In this document: positions 13,813-27,686 of the stretch, piece after piece
Position numbering within the stretch: the stretch's first letter is position 1
Layout: every line of letters begins with the position of its first letter
Assembly (NCBI GenBank): GCA_028554795.2
Contig: CM068835.1
Location: 30,630,311 to 30,694,310 of the forward strand
Reading direction: 5' to 3'
DNA from: Sinohyriopsis cumingii
Taxonomy: Eukaryota > Mollusca > Bivalvia > Unionida > Unionidae
DNA length: 64,000 bases
Notes under the pieces: generated by a model
What the model saw: the letters and a program-made list of their open reading frames with translations, nothing else
Database searches by the model: none
Told to the model about the DNA's origin: nothing
Translations under genes and position numbers: made by a program

Positions 13813-14882
13813 CTGCAAGTGGAATAGAAGGGCAAAGTGGTGACAAAAATATATCAACAATGGTATATAGGTCATCAGTCAATAAATCAGCTAGTCAGCC
13901 AACCCATCCATCCAGCAACTGACCCCCTATCTACCTAATTACCTCATGATATTTAGGTTTGTTGCAGAAGCTGTTTTCATTAAATGTTGTTTGTTAATAA
14001 AAAATATGAGTGCTAAATCAGGGATGCTGTACAGCAGTACATACTTTACTGCAGGTATGTTAATGAAATCAGCACTGGTCTATAAACTTAAGGTCAATTT
14101 AACGTTATAAAGTACATTTTATTCTCACTGAGAACTAATCAGTCCATTATGTTTCCAATGATGTACCATTCAGACTGATCTTGCATGTTTCCAATGATGT
14201 ACCATTCAGACTGATCTTGCATGTTTCCAGTGATGTACCATTCAGACTGATCTTGCATGTTTCCAATGATGTACCATTCAGACTGATCTTGCATGTTTCC
14301 AATGATGTACCATTCAGACTGATCTTGCATGTTTCCAGGGATGTACCATTCAGACTGATCTTGCATGTTTCTGTACTTAGCTGCTGAGTAACATTTAATG
14401 TTAAATCAGCAACATGATCTACAGGTGACTCTACACATTGGAATGCTTAAGTCTTGATTCACTATCGATGTCCGGGATTTGTTTAAATATAATCAGGGCA
14501 GTTTGTGTTGATGTTCATACAGTTACCCAACTGTGATATGTTTGTAGTTGTACAAATACTTAAGTCCTTTTCATTTTTTGAATACAAGTTATAAAATGTC
14601 TAAATGTGTGAAAACATTAATTATTATTCTATTTATATTGAAAAAAACATCAAATTTTTATTATACATCAACCAACACATTTCCCAAAAAAGCAGAAAAG
14701 TGACATCCATTTGCAATAGGTCAGAAATCAACAGGAAAAAATTATCTACATATAAAAGTGATTTCAACATACAGACACTAAACTAAGCTGACTCTATTCT
14801 TGCATACTCTTTATTTGTAATGTTATGTCTAGGGGCTTAAACTTAAGTAACAATCCATGTAAAACCAAACAAGTATTAAATT

Positions 14883-14926
<44 letters not shown>

Positions 14927-17377
14927 ATATAAAATCAAACAATGTGAAAGGATTAAAACAAACTTACAGTGTATGAATTTCTAGAATAAAATCCTAAAAT
15001 GTAATTCTCACTAATCCAGAAACTGTTCCAAGGTATTCCAAATGAAGATTCTAAAGTGATTATGTGCTACCATGCTTGCATCACTGAATTATCAGTTATT
15101 AATCCAAATGTTTTACTTCCATGTAATCCTGTAAATGTAGAAAATCAATGACGTCCTTTTAAGTTTCACATGATCTGATAGAATTAATTAAATATTTAAG
15201 TCCTTGAATGAATTCAAATAATCCATAAAGTATTGACTGTTTAAATTAAAGATTTTCCATTTGGATAAATCCAATGAACAAATAAATCAATTTCTTTGAA
15301 TGACTCTTACAAAAGCTACTTATAAATGAAGAATGAACCCATGATGGAGTTCCAGTGAATTTCTTGTGGAATTCAAGTAGAGTTTTGGTTTCTCAGTGGA
15401 ATTTTACCAGAATTCTGCAAAACTGTTCCAGTGAAATTCCACTTACAATGTTTACTCTGGTATCATTCATCATTTGAACTCTTCATACTGCAAAATGTTA
15501 TCATTATTTTGTTTTGTGTTCATTCTTCAAATAACATTATTTACATTTGTTCTGTATTTCATCTGCATTCACTCTGTACCCTGTTAATGATCATCCTGTA
15601 TTCTGTTTGTATTCATTCTTTAGTCTGTTTGTGTTTCGCTAGTACAATAACCTGTTCATGGTCTGTATGTAAAGGGTTTAACTATATAATGTTTTCAGGT
15701 ACTTGGGTAACCACCCATTAATAACATCCCAGGTAATACAATGAGAAAACGGGTACCCGTTAATAAAAAGTATTCCAAATTCTGATCGAGACACAGAATA
15801 ATGATTACAGTCCGAGGTCTATGTTGTGTGTGCATTTATTCATCATCACAGTGGCTCATATGGCTGCTTCAATTTACTTGTCATTCATGTACTCTATAAA
15901 TAATACAAGGGAGGACAATTCTCTCCTTTCTTGTGCGACCTATTTAAGAATCAATGCTGATATTTAAAGCTAGACCGTCCTAACTTTGTGCATATCCATG
16001 ATTCATGTGCCATTTCTCTCGTGGCTTAAACGCACTTGCTTTGTGATCCAGTCAGTATCTTTTGTCGACAGCGACAATAAGTACTGTCGACAGTAAGTAC
16101 TAATTAAGAAATATTTGATGAAATAAAATTTAAAAATGTACTACAATTCAAATAAATGGAAGCACAATATAAATATCCACTTTAACGAATGCCAATTTTG
16201 CCTCGAGTTTGTGGCCCTAGAGTGAGCATTAGCTGTTCAAGTCAGGGCTCTGTTCACATGTTTGTTTACTGGACTCTTTTTTTTTTTTATTAGCAGAAAA
16301 CCCAAGGCAGATATATTTGTAATGGCAAAGGCGACACAAAAACTTGGTAACCGTAACATGAACTTCTTTTACCAACTATACAGAATGAAATTTTTCACTG
16401 AAATGTTTAGATATAAGGGAAATCTTTGATATTTAATAAGACTGAAAGAAATCTAACCAAAATTGACCATGTGTGTAAATATGGTTATTTTTGCATTAAT
16501 TTTACTTGAAAGAGTTCCAAGAAAACAGAGTTTTATGTCCATACTCTTGTATTAAATACTAATCCACAAGGATTTAGCTGATTTGTGACAATTTGAACTG
16601 CAGATCCAGGTAAGTAGCATAAACAAATGTTAAATACAATAAAGATGCATGTTTTTCATACAGCTTTCTGTAACTATGGCATGTAATATAGAGATTGCTC
16701 TTTTTATGCTCAGATTATGCTTTCTGCCCATAATATTAACAATAAATTACGCTTATACCTTTTTTAGGGGGGTTTGTATGTCTGAACCTACAACAAAGCA
16801 ATTCAGGTTCACATTTAATACAATTTCCCTTTGATCGGGTACATTGTTGTTTCCAGATAACTTGGTTAGGACCGATTTTGCTTGTTCCTCTTGCTGCAAG
16901 CCCTCATTCTAAATAGATAAATAGAATTCACTTATCCTGCACTGTATAGCCATGGTCATAGGGACATGCTGTTAAACCCTTTAAATACAGACCGTGCACT
17001 ATATCGCCATGGTGATGCTGACATGATGTTAAACCTAGAGATGTCAAAATGTTTGGAAATTTCTACCAGGTACCCAATCAAAGGGAAATTTCCTAACCAA
17101 GTCATCTGGAAACAACAATGAATCCTCTATTAATCACCAACTTTTTGAAAACCATTTATTCTTGAATCCTAGGAAAGGCTGTTCAAGTCAGATTTTAAAT
17201 ATGACAGAACCACTTACCAACATATTCTATGATTTGAAGTATGACAGAACCACTTACCAGCATATTCTATGATGCCAAGTATGACAGAACCACTTACCAA
17301 CATATTCTATGATGCCAAGCATGACAGAACCACTTATCAACATATTCTATGATGCCAAGTATGACAGAACCACTTAC
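13813..17377. other. Intron 5 of the ARHGAP1-like gene
   Basis: No further exon is supported. Contents: the 36-bp repeat at 14148-14370, a (TA)n microsatellite at about 14889-14920, AT-rich unique sequence, a TTTT-rich stretch near 16277-16290, and the splice-donor minisatellite at 17200-17399. Confidence 0.6.
14148..14370. repeat. 36-bp minisatellite, six copies
   Basis: Six near-identical 36-bp copies containing 'gatgtaccattcagactgat'. The unit is a multiple of three, so both strands stay open (about 75 and 68 codons). These frames consist only of the repeat and have no other coding signal. Confidence 0.9.
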
Positions 17378-17399
17378 CAACATATTCTATGATACCAAG
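17200..17399. repeat. 40-bp minisatellite built from an exon end plus its splice donor
   Basis: Five 40-bp copies start at 17200, 17240, 17280, 17320 and 17360. Read on the minus strand, each copy contains the last 20 or so bases of exon 5 (ATAGAATATGTTG) followed by the donor GTAAGTGG. The copy at 17360 is the one attached to the real exon. Copies at 17200, 17240 and 17280 keep GTAAGT; the copy at 17320 reads ATAAGT, which destroys the donor. Confidence 0.85.
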
Positions 17400-17444
17400 C
17401 CTGGCAATGTCTTGGTATTCGCTCTCTGTGTCTTCCTCCTCATC
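17378..17444 (-). CDS. ARHGAP1: ARHGAP1-like coding exon 5
   Basis: Sixty-seven bases from acceptor tgattgaag to donor gtaagt, starting in phase 0. It encodes DEEEDTESEYQDIARLGIIE and then Tyr-Val, ending with one base of a Gly codon. The IARxGIIE phrase directly precedes the BCH core in ARHGAP1. Its donor has been tandemly copied downstream (see the 40-bp repeat), so donor choice may not be unique. Confidence 0.88.
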
Positions 17445-18173
17445 CTTCAATCAGAAACAGCAAATATCAGTTACAAAAGCACAAGATTTATTACTGTACC
17501 TGACACAAAATTGTATGTAAATTTATGGTACAGAATTAAATGTCCAAAAGACCATGTTATGTCTGTAATCAATGACTATTTCCTGAAATAATCAACAAAA
17601 CTTAAAACTGCTTATGTCATTTGCAGTCAACATTATAGAGACAATCCTTCCATGATGTGTTGTACGGTTGATTTAACTGTTTCCAATTTCTCAAGTTTAT
17701 TACACTGTCACATTGACTAGAATCCATATTTCAAGAAATACTGCTGCTTCTGCTGTCTAAAACATGCAGGTATAATCTTTGCAGCCCACTTGCTCTAAAT
17801 GACCCAATGGACATATCCATCCTTTATTTCTCAGGTTTAGCTCTGTCCTGTGTACTGTAGTAGAGAAAACAAGTATGTGTGTTGACTATTTAACTAAAAG
17901 GGAGAGTTACAGTTCTTAGCATACACTTTAGATGCTGAAAGTGGTGATAACATTACAGATCTGATAGCAGATTAAGTGGCTATAATATGCAACAGTAGCT
18001 TATAGTTTTAAAGGAAGTACAGATTTTGAAAAAAAACTTTGATTGCTGATGACAGGACTCTACACCAAAAGCATATTTATTTCACATTTATATTTTGCTA
18101 CAGAGGTTGAAGTACTGTGCAGAAGAACATGTCCAATGAACTCATGATTTTAGTATTTTGTAGACAAACTTAC
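17445..18173. other. Intron 4 of the ARHGAP1-like gene
   Basis: About 730 bases of AT-rich sequence between exons 5 and 4, with nothing further recognised. Confidence 0.6.
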
Positions 18174-18280
18174 TGGACGTGCTCCAATCTCTTGCTCAAA
18201 GTCCTCATCTATCAGACCATCTGGTGTAATTGAACCTCCACGAAATGGAGCACTGGCTTCTGAACTGTTTTTTGACAGTT
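18174..18280 (-). CDS. ARHGAP1: ARHGAP1-like coding exon 4
   Basis: One hundred and seven bases between acceptor ttttcacag and donor gtaagt. Two bases complete a Glu codon, then the exon encodes LSKNSSEASAPFRGGSITPD and a further acidic run ending EIGARP. It ends in phase 0, matching exon 5. The other two frames contain stops, which supports this frame. Confidence 0.85.
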
Positions 18281-18459
18281 CTGTGAAAATATAATCACAA
18301 GAAACAATGTTTACTGACTGTTGCTACATGTACTTGCAATAAATAGCTGTCTAAATTTTCTGAGTAACATCAAAGTAAATTAGAGGTTAAGGCAACAGAA
18401 TATTTTTACACAACTAACATTGAATTGAAAAACTATTTTGTCATGAAATAATGCACAAC

Positions 18460-19245
18460 AAAACTGTATGGAATCACAAATAATTGAAAAACATGTATAC
18501 CTGCATTATTCATCCACACTTCGGAACAATCCTGATGAGTTCCCTTTTTGTCCTGTCATGTGTTACCAAATTAAACTGTATGGAATCACAAATAATTGAA
18601 AAACATGTATACCTGCATTATTCATCCACACTTCGGAACAATCCTGATGAGTTCCCTTATTGTCCTGTCATGTGTTACCAAATTAAACTGTATGGAATCA
18701 CAAATAATTGAAAAACATGTATACCTGCATTATTCATCCACACTTCGGAACAATCCTGATGAGTTCCCTTTTTGTCCTGTCATGTGTTACCGAATTAAAC
18801 TGTATGGAATCACAAATAATTGAAAAACATGTATACCTGCATTATTCATCCACACTTCGGAACAATCCTGATGAGTTCCCTTTTTGTCCTGTCATGTGTT
18901 ACCAAATTAAACTGTATGGAATCACAAATAATTGAAAAACATGTATACCTGCATTATTCATCCACACTTCGGAACAATCCTGATGAGTTCCCTTATTGTC
19001 CTGTCATGTGTTACCAAATTAAACTGTATGGAATCACAAATAATTGAAAAACATGTATACTGCATTATTCATCCACACTTCGGAACAATCCTGATGAGTT
19101 CCCTTATTGTCCTGTCATGTGTTACCAAATTAAACTGTATGGAATCACAAATAATTGAAAAACATGTATACCTGCATTATTCATCCACACTTCGGAACAA
19201 TCCTGACGAGTTCCCTTATTGTCCTGTCATGTGTTACCAAATTAT
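18460..19245. repeat. 112-bp tandem repeat, seven copies
   Basis: Seven nearly identical 112-bp units containing 'cacttcggaacaatcctgat' and 'tgtcctgtcatgtgttacc'. Anchor positions at 18484, 18596, 18708, 18820 and 18932 are exactly 112 apart. One later copy has lost a C in 'atacctgc'. Overlapping 75-codon open frames are simple products of the periodicity. Confidence 0.92.
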
Positions 19246-20408
19246 TCACATGGTTCACAGCAGCAAGGAACAATATTTACAGCTAGTTCGATGTTTCTTA
19301 ATGGCATTTTTAAAGATCCCCCTACCCGCACAAAAATTAATAAAACCATCCAAAGGTACAACAGTAGAATAAAAACTTTGCAGCCAAGTAAGGTGCAAGA
19401 TCAATTTCGCAAGGTGTCTTGTTTTGGTTTCATTACAGGCAAAAGTTTTTTGTTATGTTACTGTCTGGAAACATCCTTGCAAACAATGGGCCAATTCCAG
19501 TGTTAGTCTGGAAACATCCTTGCAAACAATGGGCAAATTCCAATGTCAGAATTGAAGCTGTAGTGTTTGATCAGTGTGTATGGTCCATAAACTTTCTGCT
19601 GAGAGAGTTTCCTCTTTTGCAAGAAATGGCTTCTGTAAGTAGCTTTGTATTGCAGTCACAGAGGATGTACCGGTACAACAGACATCAATGGCAGCAGACA
19701 TTGACAAAGGCAGCTTTGGATTTTGATGACTGATACTGGAGCTGCTTGATGTACAACAAACTCTATAGATCTGAAGCTATCATTTAGATATACCAATCAT
19801 ACTATTACGAATACTGCTTCTTGCTTTAAATTACTATACATGTATATACATCTATATTTGCATTTTTTTTAAATTCCATAACACTCATAAGCATTTATAT
19901 AAAAAACCCAAAACAATCTGTGCAAGCTTCATCTTTGGCAATCCAAAAGTAATATCTTTTTGACAGCCACGAGTTTTGGAAATGTGTCTGACTCACCATT
20001 TTCATCAGTAGCATGAAAACTTAAGCAACTTCTATACTGGAATAGCTCTATCATTTAACAATACCAACTATACTATTCCAAATACTGTTTCATGCTTGAA
20101 ATTGCTGTATGTACATTTATTTGCAGAACAAAAATCTACCATAACACCCATAAGATACCTACTTAAAAAGACAACCCATGGCTGATTTTTAAGGCTAACA
20201 TATTAAGCAAGGTTAAAAAACTCTGAGGCAAATTTAAGGTTTTATATAATAACGGCAACATTTAACTCTTTGTGACATTTCTGTAGGCTGACTTTGAACA
20301 TTGTACTTGTTAATTTATATATATTTTCAATGTTTGATAGTCAACACAGTCTCAAAGGCAAATGTCCATTTTATGTGATGTGATTTGGATTTTTAACACA
20401 GATTTAAA

Positions 20409-20660
20409 AAAATGTCAGTCATATCGCTACGATGCCTGCAATGTGGCAGTTTACAGTGATGTCTAGCACGGAGGCATCATGCCACAGATACATTATCCTG
20501 ACACCAGGCCAACCAGTCCTAACACTAACCTCTTAATGCTGAACACCAAGCAAGGCAGCTGTTAGTACCATTTGTGTAAGTCTTTGGTATGACTCGGTTG
20601 GGGATCAAACCCAAAATATCCATTTGAAAACCAGCATCATGGCTTCTGGACAATGATAGT
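20409..20660 (-). mobile_element. tRNA-derived SINE, older copy
   Basis: Read on the minus strand, this stretch has a tRNA-like box B (GGGTTTGATCCCC) and then a body with 'aggttagtgttag', 'ctggtgtcaggataatgt' and 'gcggcatgatgcc'-like phrases. The same body occurs on the plus strand at 57981-58255. The box A part is decayed. Confidence 0.7.
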
Positions 20661-21329
20661 CTCATTCAACCAGAGCTCTGTAAGATCTCCACCATACAGT
20701 TTCTGTTCAGAGATATAAGTTGGAGCTAAACCATAACAACATTTCTCCCAATCTCAAAATTCACCAAGACATTTTGCCATTCGACATGCCAAGAATTTTC
20801 TACTGAAAGTTTGACTGGATATGATTAAAGATCATTAGGAAAAACACTGATGAAGGAGGACCTTTTCAATCAGACATCTCATCTCCTCGATCAAATTATA
20901 TCACTTTCCCAAACTGTTTGAAAGCCCCATTCTAGCAAAACAAGGAAATTCGTTTTTTAACCACACCTTCGTTTGGCAGAGATCTAAGTGAGTCATGCAA
21001 GCTCTTGCTGAATGATACTAGGACAATTACAGAGGCTACAGAGTGTGAGATGCAACATTTTTATTAGACTGGCCTGAAATCAATAGATATAAATATGGAC
21101 ACAGCTGTTAAACAAGTGTAGGAAATAAATAAAAGTATAAACCAATAGCTCTATTGATTGTCTCTTATTTTTATACTGTGTTATATGTAGGTGCTGCAAG
21201 GTGACACAAGTATACATGAACTCTACCATAAAGTCACCTATTGTACACTGAAAAGCTGTTCTTATAAAAAGAAATGGCCTCTCCTATAGGGTGGATGGAT
21301 GGGCCAAATGTTAAAAATATTTCACTAAA

Positions 21330-21665
21330 CAAGGTATCCTCTAATCAGGATTGGCCCTCTGGACTTATCAAAAGGGGCACTGTTGTGCAATAATTGATCA
21401 GTAGTTACTACCATTTGATAAGGGCCTCTCTAGATGGGATCACTGTATCATAACTACTTGTACATTCCTGTTCTCTGAGCAGAACCTACCGGGACAAAGA
21501 CAACTGAAGCTTGTATATTACTGTCCTCTGATCAGGGCCACTCAAGATGGGGACCACTGTATTATAACTGCATGTGTATTACTGTCCTCTGATCAGAGGC
21601 AGTAACTCCTTTGGATAAAGGTCTCTGGACCTGTCAAGGAGGGCAACTGTATCATACCTGCTTAT
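21330..21665. repeat. Degenerate ~80-bp repeat
   Basis: Four or five imperfect copies with 'tgtcctctgatcagggcc' and 'cactgtattataac'. No coding content. Confidence 0.5.
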
Positions 21666-24559
21666 GTATTATCTACATCTAACTGCAAACCACAATGACT
21701 CACAACTGCCAATGCATAACCACGAATCTATTTTAGGATGTATGATTGTCGTATTCACAATAATTTCTCAAAAGCATGCTAAATGCATGAAGAACACACA
21801 GTATATTCTTAAGCTCTGCCAGCTGAATCCTTTCATTGAATCACTCCTATATTGAGAAAATTCTGAGAACTTCCCACTAAATTTTCAATTATAGAATAGA
21901 ATCTGCCATTAGGTAAAAATCAGGCAGGGCCTTCCATTAAATTTAAAGTTAGAGGGTGAGTTGCCAAAGAAGGCATGTGGTTTGGGGGACCTCCCCCAGA
22001 GGGGATGCAGGTTTTCTTTTTAAAGTAGCCAGACGTAAAGTAAAAGTAGCCAGGTGATTCATTAATTGGCAATTATGCTTATTAGTCCTACCTTAACATT
22101 CAAACACAGATTTACCTGGACTTTATAAAATAAGAGTTAATGGCAGTATATAAACAAAATTAAATGCTAATCTATCCATTTTAAATTAACATGATTAATG
22201 GGAATATGATCACACATCTCATGACTTCCTCCCATGATGATCACATTTAGCTGAAAACGTCCCAATTAGATATAAATGTCAAACCCATTACTGATAAAAC
22301 ATAAAAATGGTATTATGACACTTCCTTTATTTATAATGGATTTCAATGCCATTAGCACTTTACTGTTCAAAATTAAAGCAACCATATTGTATTATGACTG
22401 TATGTACTTTGTATGCATCACAAGACATAATAATTACAATATTCAGTACATGACAGGGAAAGAAAACAATTAGATGGGGACTGACATGGCCATACAATAA
22501 AACTTACTACAGCATCAGACAAGTCCTGCTGAAATTGTTGCTATATTTCAGAAATTGGAAAACTTATGTTAAAATGTTAATTAATATATGTCACATACAA
22601 CACATCTGTATTATCTTACATTAACATAGCTACATGTACACTATTATGCATCATATCAATCGGTACTTCACATTACACATTATCTGTCATCTGTGGTAAA
22701 CTGTCTGCCATAAAATGGTGTAATGCCATCTATGTATAATATGTGACAAATAATGAATACATTCCATAAATGCTTACTTTTACTGTATTCTACTAATATT
22801 CTGCATAATATATATTTACAACTGTTAACAGACTACACCAAAACCCGTTCATGCATAATTTGAAAGCAGACCAGGGTCCAAGCTGTTTACTTCAAATTGT
22901 AATTTCAGGATTCCCTCACCATTACACTGTTCATGGGAGCCAAGCCAGTGGTTTGAATTAGAGGTGATGCCACTTTATACTGAGGTATTTTATAAATGTA
23001 CATACCAGTACTATTAATTAATCAAATGCAATCCAGGATAATTCAAATTTGCTTTATTATGGAACAATCTTAAATTTAGGTACCTAATAGTGAGAGAGTG
23101 CTGTACTGTATAATGAATTACAATGTTGACTGTGATCTACAATTATTATGCATCAACAGATCTTAGTTAATGTTGCATGAAGTAGGGATAATGTACATGC
23201 TATATACAGTATAAACAATACAGTAATTAATTAAATATTATTTAAGTATGTATAATATGTATGTATTGGTTTTAAAGACATGTAAGCATACTAATAACAA
23301 TATGGTGCCATGTAAAAGCTGATTTTGGAAAAATAAAGATTTGCGATAGCCAAAAACTTAAATCAAGAGACCCAAATGAGTCTGAGACCACATACAAGTC
23401 TGAAATTTGTCTACAAGCCAAATGCAAGAGTGGCAGGCAAAGACATCTTGGGCAGTAGATGCTTTCTGCTGAAATTTCTTCCAATACTGTTGACTGTATG
23501 TGTTATGTTTCTCTTGTTTGTCTTCAGCTACATTCAATGGCACATAAAAGGCATCCATTCCAGTTTATATCAAAGTTTTTAAAAATCTGTTCAACAATTA
23601 CTTTATATAGAGATAAATGCTTTTACAGTACTATGTTGTTTTAACAGTGGATTGGCATTATTTGTGCTAATTGGAACGTACTCCAGACCATAATGTTTTC
23701 TGTCAAATTTAGTCAAATTCAGCTTAAGTCATTCTGAAAAGTCATTTAAATAGGTTTCTTTTTTGGTGCAGTAATCTAATTATAGATAAGCATCATTTGT
23801 ATTAATCTAACAGGTCTTAAAGCCAGGATGCTTTCTATCAAGACTATGCAGTGGTTTTGGAGAAGAAGCAATACAAAGCATTTTCTGTATCTACATGCAG
23901 TAATGGCAACTTTATTTGATGGTCAATTGGTATCATTCCTACAGACTAGAAACATTATGTCAAATTTGATAAAATTATGCTGAGTTGTTTATGGGGCTTT
24001 TTTAAAATAATTTTCAATTAACATAACTGATAATCATTCTTAACTTTATATATTCAACAAAAGAAATGTCAATTCTAACAAGCACTCAACTTATCTTCAA
24101 AAGATTACTGTAATAAATGGAAAACTGATTATTTTCAATGTGAATAAGTCAATCACACATTGCAGGAAGTAGATAAAACTCTCAATGCACAACCAATGAT
24201 ACATGTATGCTTCCACATCCTTTGTAAATAAAACATTTCAGAGTAATATAGCTTAAGTAATGCAAAACACCCCAACCATTTCACACCTCTCTGTAGGTGT
24301 TTGCACTGGAAGTCCTGGACCCTCAGTCTCCAGAACCTGATGGTCTTGATAGGAAAATAGGATATGGCTGACAAATGAGCAAATCCATTACTGACCATTA
24401 ATCATTTCATTTAAGCAATGAATAAACTGTACAGAGCAAACATACTTCACTTAAATTAGAAAATTCATTTCTTCTGTTCTTGTAACTATTTTTCCTGCTA
24501 ACCAGGACTTGTTTATTTCAATGTATTGGGAAAGATGTACATCCACAGTATTCACAGCC

Positions 24560-25180
24560 TTCACAAACTGAGGATCCTGGGCTAAATATTTAGAGTGTAC
24601 AGGATGCATAGTCTGAGAAAACACAAGGATCAGGACTAGTTACTGAGAGTCCACAGGATGCATAGTCTGCAAAAGTTGAGGAACAGGACTTGTTGCTGAG
24701 AGTTAACAGGATGCATACATAGACTGAGAAAACTATGGTCCAAAGATGTTAACATTTTCCAAAAAAGTCACCTGGGTGCACACGGGCCAGGACAAGTTAT
24801 TGGGAGTCCACAGGATGCATAGGCCGCAAAAGTGAGATCTAGGACTAGTTACTGAGAATCAACATTATGTACAGTCCGAGAAAACAGAGGTCCTGGACTT
24901 GTTACTGAGAGTTAACAGGATGCATAGTCTGAGAGAAATGAGGTCCTGAGCTAGTTGCTGAGAGTCAACAGGATGTATAATCTGAGAAAACTGAGGTCCA
25001 GGGAAAATTAATGATAGTCAACTTGATGCATAGTTTTGAAGAGCCTGAAGGTTCAGGGGTAGTTACTGCGAGTTAACAAGACACATGGTCTGAGAAAACT
25101 TAAAAGTCCAGGCCTAATCATTGATAGCCAACTGGATGTACATTCTAAGAAAAGCGGGTGGGGGGGAGGGTGCATAAACC
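24560..25180. repeat. Degenerate 50-60 bp repeat
   Basis: About ten imperfect units with 'gttactgagagt', 'aacaggatgcatag' and 'ctgagaaaac' phrases. It ends next to a G-rich run near 25156-25175. Confidence 0.6.
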
Positions 25181-27662
25181 ATTTGAAGGTCCAGGATGTG
25201 ACTGAAGTACTTAAGACAGAATTCCGAATTTACAGGCAAACTTGCTTGAACAGCATTCAATATGTATCTTCAATATATAGCATATAAAAAGTAATGTATT
25301 GTGATACATATCATATTCAAAATGAGCCGATAATACCCAGCCCTAAAGGTTAATACAGGTACTGGGGCCATGGTAACAAGACAGGATTAAAAATCTTTCA
25401 TCATAGAAAATACTCCATGCAAACTACCAAAGTAAAAGACTCCATTGCCCTAACAGCATATCCGTTATAGTAGAGTCTCAATCAACTAAACTTGTCAGTC
25501 TATAAGAAATTACTTGATAAAAAGAACATTATTTATTTATGAGAAGTGCTTCATACACTCAATGGGATTTTCATCATGAATCTGAAATGGTGGTAAAATG
25601 TTAAGAACAGAAGGCTAGGATTTGCTTAAATGAAATACTATAATGTATCCACCATCCCGCCCCAATAATATTTGACAGAAATATTACATGTAGAACCTGA
25701 ATATGACTAGCTGCACAATCTTAAAGAGAATACTGCTAAAGTTAAATTAATACTATTAGCAATTCGTACATCACATGGGCACCACATAACGCAATATGCT
25801 TAACAGTGCCTTGAATATAGTGGCTTGCTTTGATACCAAAGTCAGTGATGGGGACTTCAAGGGCCATAACTCTTCTGAATGAGAGATGGAATGCTGATTT
25901 ATTCTTATCCAGTGTTCGCAGTTAAAATATGCCCTGGAAACCAAGATGGGGTAATCAGGGATCATTGCTCTTCTAATGCATGTTGTCAAACACTGGAAAT
26001 GAAACTCAGTCTCATCAATATACAGGTGCTTGCCAAATTTGGAAGAAATCCAACAATCCTGTCAGAAGTAGATACAATTAGGATGCAATAAGTCCTGTAA
26101 ATGATGTGACAGAATGCTATCAATCAAAGTTAATTAATGTTTCACCGAATATAAAGCTGCTTGCCAAATTTGAATCAAAGCCAGCAACCTTGTTATAGTG
26201 CACAAACCAAAGTCAGGAAAACAATCAGGGGAGCAGAAGTCCCTGAAATGATGTTGCAGAAAACTGAAAATCTTAATCATCACCAAGCTAGAGCTGCATG
26301 CCAATACTGGTTGCCATTGGATACTCCTTGGTAAGCTAAATTGTGGAAAACAAAGCTAAGAGGACAGACAGTATGTGGCCATAAACAAGACAAAATGCAT
26401 GAAAGTCACATCTAGATCTGAGTCAATGTACACACTCAGCTGCCTCAGACTGTGCTCAGTATATGTTGAATGGTTCCCAAGCCACAAGGATCTGGTGCTA
26501 TAGATTTAAAAACGAACCTTTCCAAGGCACATACAGTCAAACCTGTCACCAGTGACTACACATGGGAAAAGGCAAAACTGTCCATTGTACAACAGTGACC
26601 TAAGCATGCAGTTTCACATCTGAAAATTAGTTTTTGATCCAATGCCATGCTCATATCATTAGTATTATTATTATTTGTAGTAGTAGTAATAGTGGTACCG
26701 GTAGATGTAGTATTTTAAAAAACTTGTTTATGTGGACAATAAAACAAAATCATAAATTACATATATATGTTGTTCTCTCTCAAATTTATGTCCTACATAC
26801 AATTTCTGTACCTTGCTCACTTTAATTCATCCAATAAATTAAATCATCACTTTGTTCACGCTTCAGAAATAATATCTGGTTTAGCCAGTTGCTTAACTCA
26901 ACAAGATCAAAAGACAGTCAGCTTATGGGAAAGCCTCTGATGAACAGGACTTTGCCTGCCTTTACTGACAAGTTATATAGAATGAATGACTTCTAAATCT
27001 AATGAAAAGGGATGTAACTCCTACCTCTTCTCACACCATCCAGCGAACAAATAGTCTGACACTTTGCTCTAATGATAACAACTTCCTCACTTTCGAATTT
27101 GGCATACTGATACCTTTGAGTTATACTATCAACATATGATGCAGTCACACGAGATGAGAAATGTTTGCACACGGATGATATAAAATATTCCCTTAGCAAG
27201 ACTTTATCATGAACCAAAAGACTAAGTAGTCACTGTGCATGAGTGCCTGTGATTGCTTAAGGTGGGGACAAACCAATGTTTCATTAAGAAACACCTGATT
27301 GTTGACCATGGAGGGCAGTTGACTGTTACATACTGGACATTTATAAGGGAAATTTTGCAGGGCACATTAGAGAGGCTGATGTAAACAGGTGATTGGTAAG
27401 CACAGGTGATCATTATGACAGATTTGACTGTACATGTAATAGGCATTTCACCAACCAATGGGCATCAAATCATGTGTATGAGTTGCAAATCTATGATAAT
27501 TACAAGAAGTATGAATGGACTGACAGAAGTAAGGACAGTAAGGTTATTAGTAGGGGGGCTCCTACCTCCTGATTCTGGGCCCTAATTAGTGGACATGGTG
27601 TTAGTTCCCATTATCAAAGTTTGGATGATTAAGACTTTACTGTTAACAGAAATGTCATTTAC

Positions 27663-27686
27663 CTTCCAATTCTGCTTCTAACTCTG
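27663..27686 (-). CDS. ARHGAP1: ARHGAP1-like coding exon 3 (24-nt microexon)
   Basis: Twenty-four bases between acceptor tttcatgcag and donor gtaaat. Phase 1 on both sides fits exons 2 and 4 exactly, and the insert encodes AELEAELE-like residues. The acceptor reads cagCAG, so a 3-base shorter form (21 nt) would also stay in frame. Because the phase matches with or without it, this exon could be skipped. It is supported by splice signals and phase only. Confidence 0.6.

Larger units (their letters stand above)
18281..27662. other. Intron 3 of the ARHGAP1-like gene (about 9.4 kb)
   Basis: No exon seen. It holds the 112-bp array (18460-19245), a 42-bp duplication near 19500-19545, a SINE copy near 20409-20660, degenerate roughly 80-bp repeats with 'cctctgatcagggcc' at about 21330-21665, the dispersed 'caaatttg' repeat at 23690-24000 and 25990-26330, and a degenerate repeat at about 24560-25180. 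The rest is AT-rich and unassigned. Confidence 0.6.

Noticed and set aside
14139..14387. Open frames on both strands over a 36-bp repeat
   Set aside because: Products of unit length divisible by three; no independent coding evidence.
18484..19372. Series of 75- to 146-codon open frames
   Set aside because: They overlap at exact 112-bp steps and merely translate the tandem repeat.
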